Assembly (NCBI RefSeq): GCF_003917135.1
Contig: NZ_RPDI01000020.1
Coordinates: 1 to 58,406 of the forward strand
Length of the DNA stretch: 58,406 bases
Source of the DNA: Leucobacter chromiireducens
GTDB taxonomy: Bacteria; Actinomycetota; Actinomycetes; Actinomycetales; Microbacteriaceae
Reading direction: 5' to 3'
Under the pieces are notes generated by a model. It saw only the letters and a list, made by a program, of their open reading frames with translations, was not told the origin of the DNA and searched no databases. The translations under genes were made by a program, and so were the position numbers. Position 1 is the stretch's first letter. Each line of letters starts with the position of its first letter. This document shows, one piece after another, positions 1 to 10,359 of the stretch.

Positions 1-143
1 CAGCGCGCACCCCGGGCGACGGCTGGGTGGGCGAGGGCGGCGCCTCGCACCTCGGACCGGCGACCCACATGAGCGCCGGGCACCCGCACGGCGACGATGA
101 GGACGCGGCGGACGACGCCGAGTCGCTCGACGAGGAGGAGTAG
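1..143 (+). CDS. C-terminal end of an unrecognised protein (partial)
   Basis: The frame is open from the window edge (codons begin at base 3) to a TAG stop at 141-143. It encodes the last 46 residues of a protein that starts outside the window. The tail is rich in Gly, His, Asp and Glu and ends in three glutamates. Such acidic tails are common in actinobacterial proteins and do not identify a family. It converges on the small membrane protein gene that follows. I do not recognise it, and coding is inferred only from the open frame and plausible composition. Confidence 0.35.
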   Translation, partial: ARTPGDGWVGEGGASHLGPATHMSAGHPHGDDEDAADDAESLDEEE

Positions 144-163
144 CCCGAGCGCTCGTGCGGCGG

Positions 164-382
164 TTACGCCTGCACGAGCGCGATCACGCTGGCGATGGCC
201 GAGACCACGGCGATCAGCAGCGCGATCCCGATCAGCACGGCGTGCACGGTGAGGAAACGCGTGGGGCGGCCCTGCTCGTCGCGTGCGCGCGGATCCTTCG
301 CGACGCGGCTCCAGAAGCGCGGCCACACCACGATGTTGTAGACGGCGTTCACGAGGAGCAGGATTCCGGCGAGGGTGAGCAT
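164..382 (-). CDS. SCO4848-type small membrane protein
   Basis: A 72-residue protein with two hydrophobic segments (about residues 3-20 and 46-70) separated by a polar stretch. It carries the motif NAVYNIVVWPRFW followed by KDPRARD, which I associate with the SCO4848 family of actinobacterial integral membrane proteins of unknown function. No catalytic motif is visible. No Shine-Dalgarno sequence precedes the ATG. Instead a TAAGCT -10-like box (389-394 on this strand) ends 6 bases before it, suggesting a leaderless transcript. The family name comes from memory, and the function is unknown. Confidence 0.75.
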   Translation of the reverse strand: MLTLAGILLLVNAVYNIVVWPRFWSRVAKDPRARDEQGRPTRFLTVHAVLIGIALLIAVVSAIASVIALVQA

Positions 383-388
383 GGCTCC

Positions 389-394
389 AGCTTA
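389..394 (-). promoter_or_regulatory. -10 box of a leaderless promoter (SCO4848-type gene)
   Basis: TAAGCT on the minus strand lies 6 bases upstream of the ATG at 382, placing transcription start at or next to the start codon. Confidence 0.45.
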
Positions 395-1597
395 CGGTGA
401 CGGGGCCGGGTCGGCGCCGTGCCGCAGGGACGCGCGCGAGCCTGCGACCCCGAACACGAGCTCGACCGCCGCCACGGAGACGAGCAGGAGGAGCGAACCG
501 GACCAGGGCAGGCCCGCCTGCGACAGGAACCCGAGCAGCAGCGGCCCGGTCGCCGCGAAGGCGTAGCCGACGCCCTGGCTCACGGCCGAGAAGCTCGCGG
601 TCGCCGCTACGCTCGGCGCGGTGAACACGATGAGCGCGATTGCGAGTCCGAACGCGCCGCTCTGCGCGACGCCGAGCGCGGCGACCACGAGCGGTGCGAG
701 CGAGATCGGGCCGAAGGCGAGGCCGAGCAGGCTCACGCCGGAGAGCACCGCAACGCCGATGATGAGCGGGGTGCGCAGCCGCGGGCGGGACGCGAGCGTC
801 GGGGCGATGAGCGAGGCGGGGAGGCCGGCGATGCTGAGCCAGGCGAGCAGCATGCCCGACTGGCTGGGGCTCATCCCGCGGTCGATCGCGATCGTTGGCA
901 GCCACGCGGTGAGCGCGAAGTAGATCAGCGCCTGGCAGCCGAAGAACCCGGTGACGGCCCAGATCCCCGGGGTGCGGAGGAGGCCGCGGAGCGACTGGGT
1001 CGGCGGCTGCTGGCCCCCGTGCGCCCGCGCACCGAGCGCTGGGCCGAGCCCGAGCGAGAGCCCGAGCGCGATGAGCAACGGGATACCCCACGCCGCGAGC
1101 GCCGGGGCCGCGCGGTCGTCGAACAGGTGGAAGAGCGGCACGGCGAGGCCGGCACCCGCTGCGGCGCTGATGCCAAACGACGTGGTGTAGACCCCCGTCC
1201 AGAAGCCGCCACGCCGCGCGAGCGCCTGCCGGATCACCTGCGGCGCCAGCACGCCGAGCAGCGCGATGGTCATGCCGCCGACGATCACCCCGGCGAACAG
1301 GAGCGGCGGCGACAGCGGGCGCAGCAGCGTTGCCGTGGCGAGCAGCGCGAGCAGGACGGTGATGGCGCGGGCGAGTCCGAGCCGGCGCACGAGGAGCGGG
1401 GCGAACGGGGAGGCGACGCCAAACATGAGCACGGGAAGCGAGCTCAGGATCGCGAGGCCGCCGGCGCTCAGCCCGTAGCTGGCGCCGATCTCGGGGAGGA
1501 GCGGGGAGACTGAAGTGATGGGAAACCGGACGCTGAGGCCCACCGCCAGGATCAGGATCCCGGCTGCCGCGGCCCGGCGCCGCTCAGTCCGACTCAT
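392..1597 (-). CDS. MFS transporter, CynX/NimT-like
   Basis: A 401-residue, 12-helix major facilitator protein. It opens with the charged MSRTERRR segment and then helix 1, which contains the RFPITSVSPLLPEIG stretch typical of the CynX/NimT branch. I chose the ATG at 1597 because the longer upstream frame is Arg/Ser/Pro-rich and lies inside the regulator gene. The start overlaps the end of that GntR gene by 14 bases, so the two are probably translationally coupled. The neighbourhood (amidohydrolases and an ABC importer) suggests export or import of a small anionic or amide product. That role is inference. Family membership is clear, the substrate is not. Confidence 0.88.
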   Translation of the reverse strand: MSRTERRRAAAAGILILAVGLSVRFPITSVSPLLPEIGASYGLSAGGLAILSSLPVLMFGVASPFAPLLVRRLGLARAITVLLALLATATLLRPLSPPLLFAGVIVGGMTIALLGVLAPQVIRQALARRGGFWTGVYTTSFGISAAAGAGLAVPLFHLFDDRAAPALAAWGIPLLIALGLSLGLGPALGARAHGGQQPPTQSLRGLLRTPGIWAVTGFFGCQALIYFALTAWLPTIAIDRGMSPSQSGMLLAWLSIAGLPASLIAPTLASRPRLRTPLIIGVAVLSGVSLLGLAFGPISLAPLVVAALGVAQSGAFGLAIALIVFTAPSVAATASFSAVSQGVGYAFAATGPLLLGFLSQAGLPWSGSLLLLVSVAAVELVFGVAGSRASLRHGADPAPSP

Positions 1598-2267
1598 CGA
1601 GCAGACGCTCCTGCTGCTCCAGCACGCCGAGCGCCGCTGCCGCCGCCGCGTCGGGTGACTGCGCGGCGATGGCCTGGAAGAGCGCATCGTGCATGTCGGC
1701 CCGGTCGGGGTCGTGGCGCTGGGTGAGGCAGGACGCGTCGGCAACGGACTCCCTGAGCGAGGTGTCGAAGCTTGCGTAGAGGTCGGTGAGCAGCTGGTTG
1801 CCCGAGGCCTCGGCGATGCCGAGGTGGAAGGCGACGTCCGCGTCGGCGAAGCCGTCGGCGTCGCCGGCCGCGATGGCCGCGGCGCGCGCGCTGAGGTGCG
1901 CCTCGAGCTCGGTGAGGTCGGCCGCCGTGCGGAACTCCGCGGCCTCGCGCGCGGCGAGCGCGTCGAGCGCGCGGCGCACGCGGATCACCTCGCGACCGTC
2001 GGCCGAGTGGATGGCGCGGCGGAGCGCCACCTGGGTGGGATCGGTGGCGATGAGGTAGGTGCCGTCGCCCTGCCGGGTCTCGAGGAGGCCGAGCTGCACG
2101 AGCGAGCGCACGGCCTCGCGCACGGAGGGTCGGCTCACGCCGAGGGCGGTGGTGAGCTCTGCCTCGGAGGGCAGGCGGTCGCCGAGTGCCCAGCGGCCGG
2201 CACTGATTTCGCGCTTCAGCTCATCGACAACGGTGTCGACGAGCGATCGTCGGTGAATGGGTCGCAC
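1584..2267 (-). CDS. FadR-type GntR regulator (FCD domain)
   Basis: A 227-residue DNA-binding regulator. An N-terminal winged helix (about residues 8-75) shows the GntR pattern LPSEAELTTALGVSRPSVREA. It is followed by an all-helical FCD ligand domain with the usual His/Asp metal and ligand residues (for example FADADVAFHLGIAEASGN). It starts at GTG 2267 with an AAGGA ribosome site at 2276-2280. It is divergent from the amidohydrolase-ABC operon and coupled to the MFS gene downstream, so it probably controls both. A dyad at 2297-2311 is a candidate operator. Confidence 0.92.
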   Translation of the reverse strand: MRPIHRRSLVDTVVDELKREISAGRWALGDRLPSEAELTTALGVSRPSVREAVRSLVQLGLLETRQGDGTYLIATDPTQVALRRAIHSADGREVIRVRRALDALAAREAAEFRTAADLTELEAHLSARAAAIAAGDADGFADADVAFHLGIAEASGNQLLTDLYASFDTSLRESVADASCLTQRHDPDRADMHDALFQAIAAQSPDAAAAAALGVLEQQERLLDESD

Positions 2268-2296
2268 GGTATCTATCCTTGCAGCTGCGGTTGGTT

Positions 2297-2311
2297 ATAT
2301 GGTTATCATAT
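2297..2311. promoter_or_regulatory. candidate operator between the GntR gene and the amidohydrolase operon
   Basis: ATATG-GTTAT-CATAT is a perfect 5+5 dyad in the AT-rich divergent intergenic region, the only such dyad I found there. GGTTAT also occurs twice in direct orientation around it. Assignment to the adjacent FCD regulator is inference. Confidence 0.45.
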
Positions 2312-2380
2312 GTCTGACAAGTGGTTCGGCGCCAGGCTGGCGCCGGATTTCCCCGCAGAATCCCCGAGAAAGGTCCTCCA

Positions 2381-3442
2381 ATGACGGCGACCCCCGACGC
2401 AGTGGCTCCCGCGGTGCTGGCGACCCCCGGCCTCGTTGACGGCCACATCCACCCGGACAAGACGTCCTGGGGCAGCGCGTGGATGTCCCGGCGCCCCGCG
2501 CACGATCTCGCGGAGCTCATCGCCAACGACCGCGCGACGCAGTTCGACTTCACCGAGAGCGTCGAGGAGCGCGCGTACGCGCTGCTCGCGAACGCGCGCC
2601 GCAACGGCACACTCGCGATGCGCGCGCACGTCGACGTCGCGAGCGAGCTCGGCGTGCGCAACGTCGAGGGCGTGCGCGCCGCCGCGGAGCGGCTGCCCGG
2701 CCTGACCGTGCAGATCGTCGCGTTCCCGCAGTTCGGCCTGCTCCGCAACCCGGGCACGCTCGACGTCATGGCGGCATCGCTCGACGCCGGGGCAGACCTC
2801 GTCGGGGGGATCGATCCTGGCGGCATCGAGGGCGATCTGCACGGCCACCTCGACGCCGTGTTCGGGCTCGCCGAGCGCAAGGGGCGCGACATCGACATCC
2901 ACCTGCACGACGGGGGCGAGGACGGCCTCGCGCAGATTCGCGAGATCGCGCGCCGCACGGTCGCAGCTGGCCGCCAGGGGCGCGTCACGATCGGCCACGC
3001 CTTCGCGCTGTGCGACGAGACGCTGCCTAGCCTGCCCGACACCCTCGACCGCGTCGCCGAGGCCGGGATCTGGATCGCAAGCTGCGCGCTCGGGCCGGAT
3101 CCGGTGCCGAACATCGACCGCTTCGAGCGGCACGGCGTGCGGCTCGTCGCCGGCTCGGACGGCGTGCGCGACTCCTGGAGCCCCTTCGGCACCGGCAGCA
3201 TGGTCGACCGCGCACACCTCCTCGCCTACCGCACCGGCGCGATCACCGACGCGGAGCTGGAGCGCGCATTCCGCATCGCCTCGCTCGCGGGTGGCGAGAT
3301 GCTCGGCATCAGCGAGCTGGCCGAGTGGACTGGCCCCGACTCCGACACGCGCCTCGAGTTCGTGGCGGACAGCATCGCGCAGCTCGTGGTCGATCGGCCG
3401 GCCCCAACGCGCGTGCTGCGCGGCGGCGTCGTGCTCAGCTAG
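2381..3442 (+). CDS. cytosine-deaminase-like amidohydrolase
   Basis: A 353-residue TIM-barrel amidohydrolase. Visible metal and active-site motifs are GHIHPDK (HxH at residues 22-24), DIHLHDGGED, IGHAFAL and AGSDGVRDSWSPFG, the set seen in cytosine deaminase and N-isopropylammelide-type hydrolases. The ATG at 2381 follows a GAGAAAGG ribosome site. The HxH lies only about 20 residues from the start, so the usual N-terminal beta segment (roughly 50-60 residues) is missing. It heads an operon with an oligopeptide-type ABC importer and a second amidohydrolase. It likely deaminates or hydrolyses a cyclic amidine or amide. The exact substrate cannot be read from sequence. Confidence 0.85.
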   Translation: MTATPDAVAPAVLATPGLVDGHIHPDKTSWGSAWMSRRPAHDLAELIANDRATQFDFTESVEERAYALLANARRNGTLAMRAHVDVASELGVRNVEGVRAAAERLPGLTVQIVAFPQFGLLRNPGTLDVMAASLDAGADLVGGIDPGGIEGDLHGHLDAVFGLAERKGRDIDIHLHDGGEDGLAQIREIARRTVAAGRQGRVTIGHAFALCDETLPSLPDTLDRVAEAGIWIASCALGPDPVPNIDRFERHGVRLVAGSDGVRDSWSPFGTGSMVDRAHLLAYRTGAITDAELERAFRIASLAGGEMLGISELAEWTGPDSDTRLEFVADSIAQLVVDRPAPTRVLRGGVVLS

Positions 3443-3555
3443 CGCGCGGCCGCGCTGGCGGTCCGCCTCGGCCGCCCAGCTGAGCCCCTCCCTCGAACCC
3501 CTCACTCCCACCCACTGAACACCGCAGTACCCCTCACCGGAACAAAGGAGTCCCC

Positions 3556-5208
3556 GTGTCCATTCGACGTCTCACGCTGCTCGGAGCAGCCACCGCGGCC
3601 GCGCTCGCACTGACCGCATGCGCCGGCGGTGGTGGTGGCGCCCCCGCGAGCACCGCCTCCGGGAAGGCCGCCTTCGACCTCGACCCGGCGAAGCTCGCCA
3701 CCACCACGCCAGCCGGCACCGCCGCGGTGCCGGAGATCACCTGGAACCTCCCGTACGAGCCGATGTCGATCGACCCGATGCTCTCGTTCAACTACGCCGA
3801 GAACACGGTGGACTCGAACATGTGCGAGGGGCTCACGCGCATCACGCCCGAGCTCGAGATCGAGAACGCGCTCGCCGAGAAGGTGGAGTCCCCGAGCGAC
3901 ACGAGCTACGTGTACACGCTGCGCGACGGCGTCACGTTCTGGGACGGCACCCCGCTCACGGCGGCCGACGTGGTGTACTCGCTTGAGCGCCAGGTGGGCG
4001 CCGACGCGCCAACCTACTGGACCGACTACTTCGCGAACGTCGCGTCCGTTGAGCAGACGGGCGACGCCGAGGTCACGGTGACGCTCAGCACGCCCGACGC
4101 GCTCTTCGCGCAGGGTATGTCGAGCGCCGCCGGCGCGATCGTGCAGCAGGCCGCGGCCGAGGCCGCAGGCGAGCAGTTCGGCACGCCGAAGGGCGGCATG
4201 ATGTGCACCGGCCCGTTCCAGCTCGACTCCTGGGAGCCTGGCAAGGCGATCACCCTCGTCAAGAACGAGAACTACTGGGACGAAGCCCTGATCCCGAAGG
4301 TTGAGAAGCTGTCGTTCAGCTTCATCGCCGACGAGTCGACCGCGATCAACGCCCTCCGCTCCGGCGACGTCGACGGGCAGTTCTTCTACCTGCCGCCCGC
4401 CGGCCTGAGCCAGCTCGAGGGCAGCGACGCGAGCATCACCTTCGGCAAGTCCTACATCTTCTGGTCGCTGCGCGCGATCCAGGAGACCGGCACCTTCTCG
4501 AACCCCAAGGTGCGCGAGGCGCTGCTCGCCGCGATCGACAGCCAGGCCATCGCCGACGTGGTGTTCCAGGGCGCCGCGATCCCGTCGCCGGTGCTCACCG
4601 GCCCCGCGTACTACGCCGACGACGAGGCGGGAGCGCTCTTCCAGGAGGCGTACGACGGCTACGAACTGCAGCCTGACATCGAGCGCGCGAAGGCGCTGCT
4701 CGCGGAGGCCGGCGACGTGTCGGCGCCCATCGTACTCGGCGTGCAGGGCTCCTCGGCCGTGCACGAGCAGACCGCCAACCTGATCCAGGCCGCGGGGCAG
4801 GCCATCGGCCTCACGATCGAGACGAAGGTGATCCCGGTCGAGCAGTTCGGCAACCTGTACTTCGACCCGAAGGCGCGCGAGGGTCTCGACGGCTTCTTCA
4901 CCACCTACTACGGGAACGTGACCGACCCGCTCGACGTGTACACGACGTTCATGCCGGACAGCACGAACAACTTCATCAAGTACGACGGCGCTGCGGCGGA
5001 ACTCACCGAGGCGCGCGCGACGCTCGACCCGGTCAAGCGGGCCGAGCTGACGATCGCAGCGCAGGAGAAGATCACGCGCGACCTGCCGTGGCTGCCCATG
5101 GGTGACCTGCCCGTGATCCTCGTGCAGAACACCGGCATCTCCGGCGCGACCGCGTCCTCGGCGTACCTCGGCTACCCCTGGGCGGCCACCATCGGGGGCG
5201 TGGAGTAA
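3556..5208 (+). CDS. ABC transporter substrate-binding lipoprotein, SBP_bac_5 family
   Basis: A 550-residue extracellular binding protein of the DppA/OppA family. It has a lipoprotein signal peptide with lipobox LTAC (Cys22), a Gly-rich linker, and conserved family segments such as YTLRDGVTFWDGTPLTAADV and KVREALLAAID. GTG 3556 follows a strong AAAGGAG at 3544-3550. It is tethered outside the membrane and delivers ligand to the permease pair encoded immediately downstream (3-base gap). Family members bind peptides, but also nickel, sugars and other small solutes. The flanking amidohydrolases argue that the ligand may not be a plain peptide. Confidence 0.95.
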   Translation: MSIRRLTLLGAATAAALALTACAGGGGGAPASTASGKAAFDLDPAKLATTTPAGTAAVPEITWNLPYEPMSIDPMLSFNYAENTVDSNMCEGLTRITPELEIENALAEKVESPSDTSYVYTLRDGVTFWDGTPLTAADVVYSLERQVGADAPTYWTDYFANVASVEQTGDAEVTVTLSTPDALFAQGMSSAAGAIVQQAAAEAAGEQFGTPKGGMMCTGPFQLDSWEPGKAITLVKNENYWDEALIPKVEKLSFSFIADESTAINALRSGDVDGQFFYLPPAGLSQLEGSDASITFGKSYIFWSLRAIQETGTFSNPKVREALLAAIDSQAIADVVFQGAAIPSPVLTGPAYYADDEAGALFQEAYDGYELQPDIERAKALLAEAGDVSAPIVLGVQGSSAVHEQTANLIQAAGQAIGLTIETKVIPVEQFGNLYFDPKAREGLDGFFTTYYGNVTDPLDVYTTFMPDSTNNFIKYDGAAAELTEARATLDPVKRAELTIAAQEKITRDLPWLPMGDLPVILVQNTGISGATASSAYLGYPWAATIGGVE

Positions 5209-5211
5209 CGC

Positions 5212-6162
5212 GTGTCGATCCCCTCGTTCCTGCTTCGCAAGTCGGGCAGCCTCCTGCTCGTCCTGCTCGTGACCTCGTTCGTGGTCTTCGGCATGCTGTA
5301 CCTCGCCCCGGGGAGCCCGCTGAGCTTTGTGCTCGGCCCCCGGGGCGGGACCCCCGAGCAGATCGCTCGGGTCACGGCCCAGTACCACCTCGACGACCCG
5401 TTCTTCGTGCGCTACTTCGCGTGGATCGGTGACCTCGTCCGCGGCGACCTCGGCGACTCGGTCGTGTACCGCCAGCCGGTTGCCGACCTCATCGGCGGCC
5501 GGGTGGGCACCACCGTCGCGCTGATCGCGCTCGCCACCCTCATCATCGCCGTGCTCGGCGTGGGGCTCGGGCTCCTCGGCTCGCTGCGCGGCGGCTGGGC
5601 CGACCAGGTGGTCACCACGCTCGCGACGCTCGGCCTCGCCACCCCGGCGTTCGTGATCGGCGTCGCCCTGATCAGCGTGTTCGCGGTGGGGCTCGGGTGG
5701 TTCCCGACCAACGGCAGCGGCAGCGGGGGGCTCGACACTCTCTTCCACCTCATCCTCCCCGCCGCGGCGCTCGCCGTCGCGAGCACCGCGTACCAGGCGC
5801 GCATCACGCGCGCGTCGGTGCTCGAGGAGGCGGGCCGCGAGCACGTGCAGACGGCCGTGGCGCGTGGCCTGCGCACAAACCTCATCGTGCGCAGGCACAT
5901 TCTGCGCAACGCGCTGATCCCGATCACCACGGTGCTCGGCCTGACGGTCGCGACGCTCATCGCCGGCGCCGTGGTCATCGAGAACGTGTTCGCGCTCGAC
6001 GGCCTCGGCTCGCTCCTCGTGCGCGCGATCCTGCAGCGCGACTTCGCCGTCGTGCAGGCGGTCATCCTCGTGCTCGTTGTCGCGTTCGTCGTGATCAACG
6101 CGATCGTCGACTTCCTGTACACGATCATCGATCCGCGCATCCAGCTGGGGAGCACGCAATGA
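5212..6162 (+). CDS. ABC transporter permease, DppB/OppB type
   Basis: A 316-residue inner-membrane permease with six predicted helices. It has the DppB-type N-terminal helix, the periplasmic loop with LAPGSPLSFVLGPRGG, and the cytoplasmic EAA loop (EHVQTAVARGL ... HILRNALIP) that docks on the ATPases. GTG 5212 is 3 bases after the binding-protein stop. The last 4 bases overlap the next permease (ATGA). It is part of a five-gene importer (binding protein, two permeases, two ATPases). Confidence 0.95.
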   Translation: MSIPSFLLRKSGSLLLVLLVTSFVVFGMLYLAPGSPLSFVLGPRGGTPEQIARVTAQYHLDDPFFVRYFAWIGDLVRGDLGDSVVYRQPVADLIGGRVGTTVALIALATLIIAVLGVGLGLLGSLRGGWADQVVTTLATLGLATPAFVIGVALISVFAVGLGWFPTNGSGSGGLDTLFHLILPAAALAVASTAYQARITRASVLEEAGREHVQTAVARGLRTNLIVRRHILRNALIPITTVLGLTVATLIAGAVVIENVFALDGLGSLLVRAILQRDFAVVQAVILVLVVAFVVINAIVDFLYTIIDPRIQLGSTQ

Positions 6163-7043
6163 CCGCACCGAGCACCACTCAGATCGCCCTCCGGAAGGCC
6201 GCGGCGCAGGATCCCGGCCGCCTCACCCTCGTGGGCCGCAAGCTCGGGCCAACCGGCATCATCGCGGCCGCCGTGCTCACGGTGTTCGTGCTCGCGGCGC
6301 TCCTCGCGCCCTGGCTCGCGCCGTACGATCCCGACTTCCCCGACCTGCTCGCCGCGCTCTCCGGCCCGAGCGCGCAGCACCTGCTCGGAGCGGATGCGCT
6401 CGGGCGCGACCTGCTCTCGCGGCTCATGTTCGGCGCCAGGATCACGCTGCTCGGCCCGACGCTCGTGATCCTCATCGCGACGGTCGTCGGCACCGCGCTC
6501 GCGCTGATCGCCGCGTGGAATCGGGGCCGCGTCGACACGGTGATCTCGTGGGTCCTCGACGTGCTGTTCTCGGTGCCAGGCATCGTGTTCGCCCTGATCG
6601 CCGTTGCGATCTTCGGGCCGAACCTGCCCACGGTCGTCGTCGGCCTGTCGATCGGGTACATCCCATACGTTGCGCGCGTGGTGCGCGGCGCTGCGCTCCG
6701 CGAGCGCGGCATGCCGTACGTTCAGGCCGCCTGGCTCCAGGGACAGTCGGGGGTGGGGATCAGCCTGACGCAGATCCTCCCGAACGTGCAGCCCATCGTC
6801 GTCGCGCAGGCGGTGTCCTCGCTCGGCTTCGCGGTGATCGACCTCGCCGCGGTCTCCTTCCTCGGCCTCGGTGTGCAGCCGCCCACCGCTGACCTCGGTC
6901 TGATGGTGAAGAGCGGCTTCGACTCGCTGCTGCGCGGCCAGGCGCTCGAGGCGATCGCCGCCGGGCTCGCGATCGTGCTCATCGTGTGGAGCATCACCGT
7001 CATCGGCGACCGGCTCGCCTCGAACACCAGGAGCATCCGTTGA
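6159..7043 (+). CDS. ABC transporter permease, DppC/OppC type
   Basis: A 294-residue permease. It has an N-terminal cytoplasmic segment, a first helix around residues 30-50, the DppC hallmark HLLGADALGRDLLSRLMFGAR, and a C-terminal region with SFLGLGVQPPTADLG. The start is the ATG at 6159, in a 4-base ATGA overlap with the upstream permease. It pairs with DppB to form the translocation channel. It ends in a TTGA overlap with the ATPase gene. Confidence 0.95.
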   Translation: MTAPSTTQIALRKAAAQDPGRLTLVGRKLGPTGIIAAAVLTVFVLAALLAPWLAPYDPDFPDLLAALSGPSAQHLLGADALGRDLLSRLMFGARITLLGPTLVILIATVVGTALALIAAWNRGRVDTVISWVLDVLFSVPGIVFALIAVAIFGPNLPTVVVGLSIGYIPYVARVVRGAALRERGMPYVQAAWLQGQSGVGISLTQILPNVQPIVVAQAVSSLGFAVIDLAAVSFLGLGVQPPTADLGLMVKSGFDSLLRGQALEAIAAGLAIVLIVWSITVIGDRLASNTRSIR

Positions 7044-7893
7044 ACGCACCACTCCTCGAAATCGACGGGCTGCACGCGAGCCTCGTCACGAAGTACCGGC
7101 GGCTCGACCTCCTGAACGGGGTCAGCCTCACCCTCGACCGCGGCGAGGCGCTCGGCCTCGTCGGCGAGTCGGGGTCTGGGAAGTCGCTCACCACCCGCGC
7201 CGTGATGCGCATGCTGGCCGACGGTTTCCGCACCACGGGCGACATCCGCTTCGCGGGGGAGTCCGTGCTCGGGATGAGCCGGGAGCGGCTGCGGAAGTAC
7301 CGGGCGAGCGAGGTCGGCATGATCTTCCAGGACCCGCGCGCGCACGTGAACCCCGTGCACACGGTCGGCGACTTCCTCACCGAGGCGCTCGTGCGGGATC
7401 GCGGGCTGCCGCGCGCGGACGTGGAGCGTCGGGCAATCCAGCTCCTCGACGAGGTGGGGGTGCGCCACCCGGAGCGCCGCCTGCGCCAGTACCCGCACGA
7501 GCTCTCGGGCGGCCTGCTGCAGCGCGTCATGATCGCGAGCGTGCTGCTCGCGGAACCGCAGCTGATCCTCGCCGACGAGCCGACCACCGCGCTCGACGTC
7601 ACCGCGCAGTCCGACGTGATGGCGATCATCGACGAGCAGCGCCGCGCGCGCGGGCTCGCGCTGCTCTTCATCACGCACGACCTCGAGCTCGCGAACGCCT
7701 GCTGCGATCGGCTCGCCGTGATGTACGCGGGCGAGATCGTCGAGCAGGGCGCGCACGTCTACGACGCGCCAACGCACCCGTACACGATCGAGCTCATGGG
7801 CGCGCGGCCGAGCATCGAGGAGCGGCTCGACCGCCTCCCCGTGCTCGAGTACTCGCTCGAACTGCACCAGGAACTCAAGGAGAGGACCGCGCC

Positions 7894-7897
<4 letters not shown>
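7040..7897 (+). CDS. ABC transporter ATP-binding protein, DppD/OppD type
   Basis: A 285-residue ATPase starting at TTG 7040, with AGGAG at about 7028-7032 and a 4-base overlap with the permease. Motifs: Walker A GESGSGKS, Q-loop MIFQDPRAHVNP, signature LSGGLLQRV, Walker B LILADEPTTALD, and H-loop FITHD. The C-terminal HPYTIELMGARP segment is the oligopeptide-family extension. The signature has GGLLQR where GGMRQR or GGQRQR is usual, a mild variation. It forms a heterodimer with the next ATPase. Confidence 0.95.
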
Positions 7898-8747
<850 letters not shown>

Positions 8748-8751
<4 letters not shown>

Positions 8752-10283
8752 GGACGACCGCACTCCGCAGCTCGCACGCCATCGTCGCGGCGCCGGCCGG
8801 GCTGGCCGGGCCAGCGGTGTCGGCCGGGCCAGCTGGGCCGCGGTTCGCCGAGCTGCGCGACGCGGTTGTGCTCGTCGCAGGCGACCGCGTCATCGACGTC
8901 GCTCGGGGCGCGGCGGGTGACGCGCTCGCGGCGCGCGCCGACGAGGTGATCGAGCTGGGGGAGAGCGTGCTCATGCCCGGCCTGATCGACCTCGAGGGCC
9001 TCGTCGACATCGACCACCTGCTCCTCGACTCGTGGTGGAGCCCCGAGCACGAGGCGCGGCTGGAGTGGTCGGAGGCATACGCGGCTGCGCCGCGCGAGGT
9101 GCTCACCCCCGCGGAGCGGTCGACGCTGCGCCGGTACGGGCTCGTGCAGCTGATCCTGCACGGCATCACCACCGCGATGCCGATCTCCTCGGAGGTGCAC
9201 GGCGCATGGGCCGAGACCCACGATGACCTCCTGGACACGGCGCGCACGGCGAGCGAGCTCGGCATCCGCGTCTTCCTCGGCCCCTCCTACCGCTCGGGCG
9301 TGCACGTGACGCGCGCCGACGGCACGCACGGCATCCACTGGGACGAGGCGAAGGGCGAGGCGGCGTTCGCCGAGGCCGAGCGCTTCCTGGACACCGCGGC
9401 GGCGCTCGCCGACCCCCTGGTCACGGGCGTGCTCGTGCCGTGCCGGGTGGAGACGGTCAGCGACGAGCTGCTGCGGCGCACCGCGCAGCTCTCCGCCGAG
9501 CGTGGCGTGCGCGTGCGCGTGCACGCGACCCAGGGGCTCGACTCGGAGATCGGGATCCTCGCGCGCGAGCGCGGCACGACGCCGCTCGGCCTGCTCGCGC
9601 GCACCGGCCTGCTCTCCGAGCGGCTGATCCTCGCTCACGGCGTGTACCTCGACGTCCACCCCGACGTGCACGGGGAGGATCGCGGCGATCTCGCGCGGCT
9701 CGCCGAGGCCGGGGTGTCGATCGTGCACTGCCCGGTGACCAACGCGCGCTACGCGTTCCACCTGGAGCGACTCTCCCAGTACCTCGCCGCCGGGGTGAAC
9801 ATCGCGCTCGGCACCGACTCGTTCCCGCCCGACCTCATCCGCGCAATCGACACCGGGGTGCAGATCTCGAAGGCCCAGCACGGGGACCTCGGGATGGGGC
9901 TCCTCGCGGAGTACGTCGAGGCGGCCACGCTGGGCGGCGCGACCGCGCTCGGGCGCCGCGACCTCGGGCGGATCGAGGTGGGCGCGCAGGCCGACCTCGT
10001 TGCGTTCTCGCTCGCCGATCTGCGCATGGGTGCGGTGGACGATCCGCTGCGCACGCTCACCCTCGCCGGGACGGGGCGCGACGCGCACTTCAGCATGGTG
10101 GCCGGGCGCGTGGTGATGCGCGACGGCGAGATCCCCGGCCTCGACGCGCGGCAGCTGCGCGCCGATGGTCAGCGCATCTTCGAGCGGTTGCGCGCCGCGT
10201 ACGCGGAGCGCGACGCGCTCGCGCCAGCGGGCGGCAGCGATCCCGAGCAGCTGTTCCCGCCCGTGTTCCCGCGGCTCAGCTGA
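8748..10283 (+). CDS. chlorohydrolase-like amidohydrolase lacking the HxH metal motif
   Basis: A 511-residue amidohydrolase-superfamily protein starting at GTG 8748, coupled to the ATPase gene. The barrel C-terminal half is canonical: VRVHATQG, LILAHGVYLD, SIVHCPVTNARY and ALGTDSFPPD resemble MtaD/TrzN-type deaminases. At the first barrel strand, where PGxxxxHxH is expected, it reads MPGLIDLEGLVDIDH, so the two metal histidines are replaced (residues 82-84 are LEG). From memory, a family annotated as chlorohydrolase family protein shares this DLxxLxDIDH segment, so this may be a family trait, not decay. The reaction is unknown. Operon context suggests it acts on the imported compound. Confidence 0.85.
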
Positions 10284-10294
10284 ACGTCCGTGCG

Positions 10295-10350
10295 CGCGTG
10301 AGCGCCGCGCTGCCGGGAGCCGAGGCCCCCGCCACCGCGGCGCTCACGCG
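10295..10350. terminator. long inverted repeat between convergent genes
   Basis: CGCGTGAGCGCCGCG (10295-10309) is the exact reverse complement of 10336-10350, with a 26-base loop. It lies between the amidohydrolase and the APC permease, which converge. It has no U-tract, so if it terminates transcription it is not a canonical rho-independent terminator. Confidence 0.5.
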
Positions 10351-10359
10351 GCTCGCGCG

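Noticed and set aside
2321..2380. Longer N-terminus for the 2381 amidohydrolase starting at 2321
   Set aside because: The extra residues are Arg/Gly/Pro-rich and lie in the divergent promoter region, and the GAGAAAGG ribosome site points to ATG 2381.
3502..6168. An 888-codon minus-strand open frame across the binding-protein and permease genes
   Set aside because: Low-complexity Arg/Glu/Asp/His composition and complete overlap with two clear ABC genes. Typical high-GC artefact.
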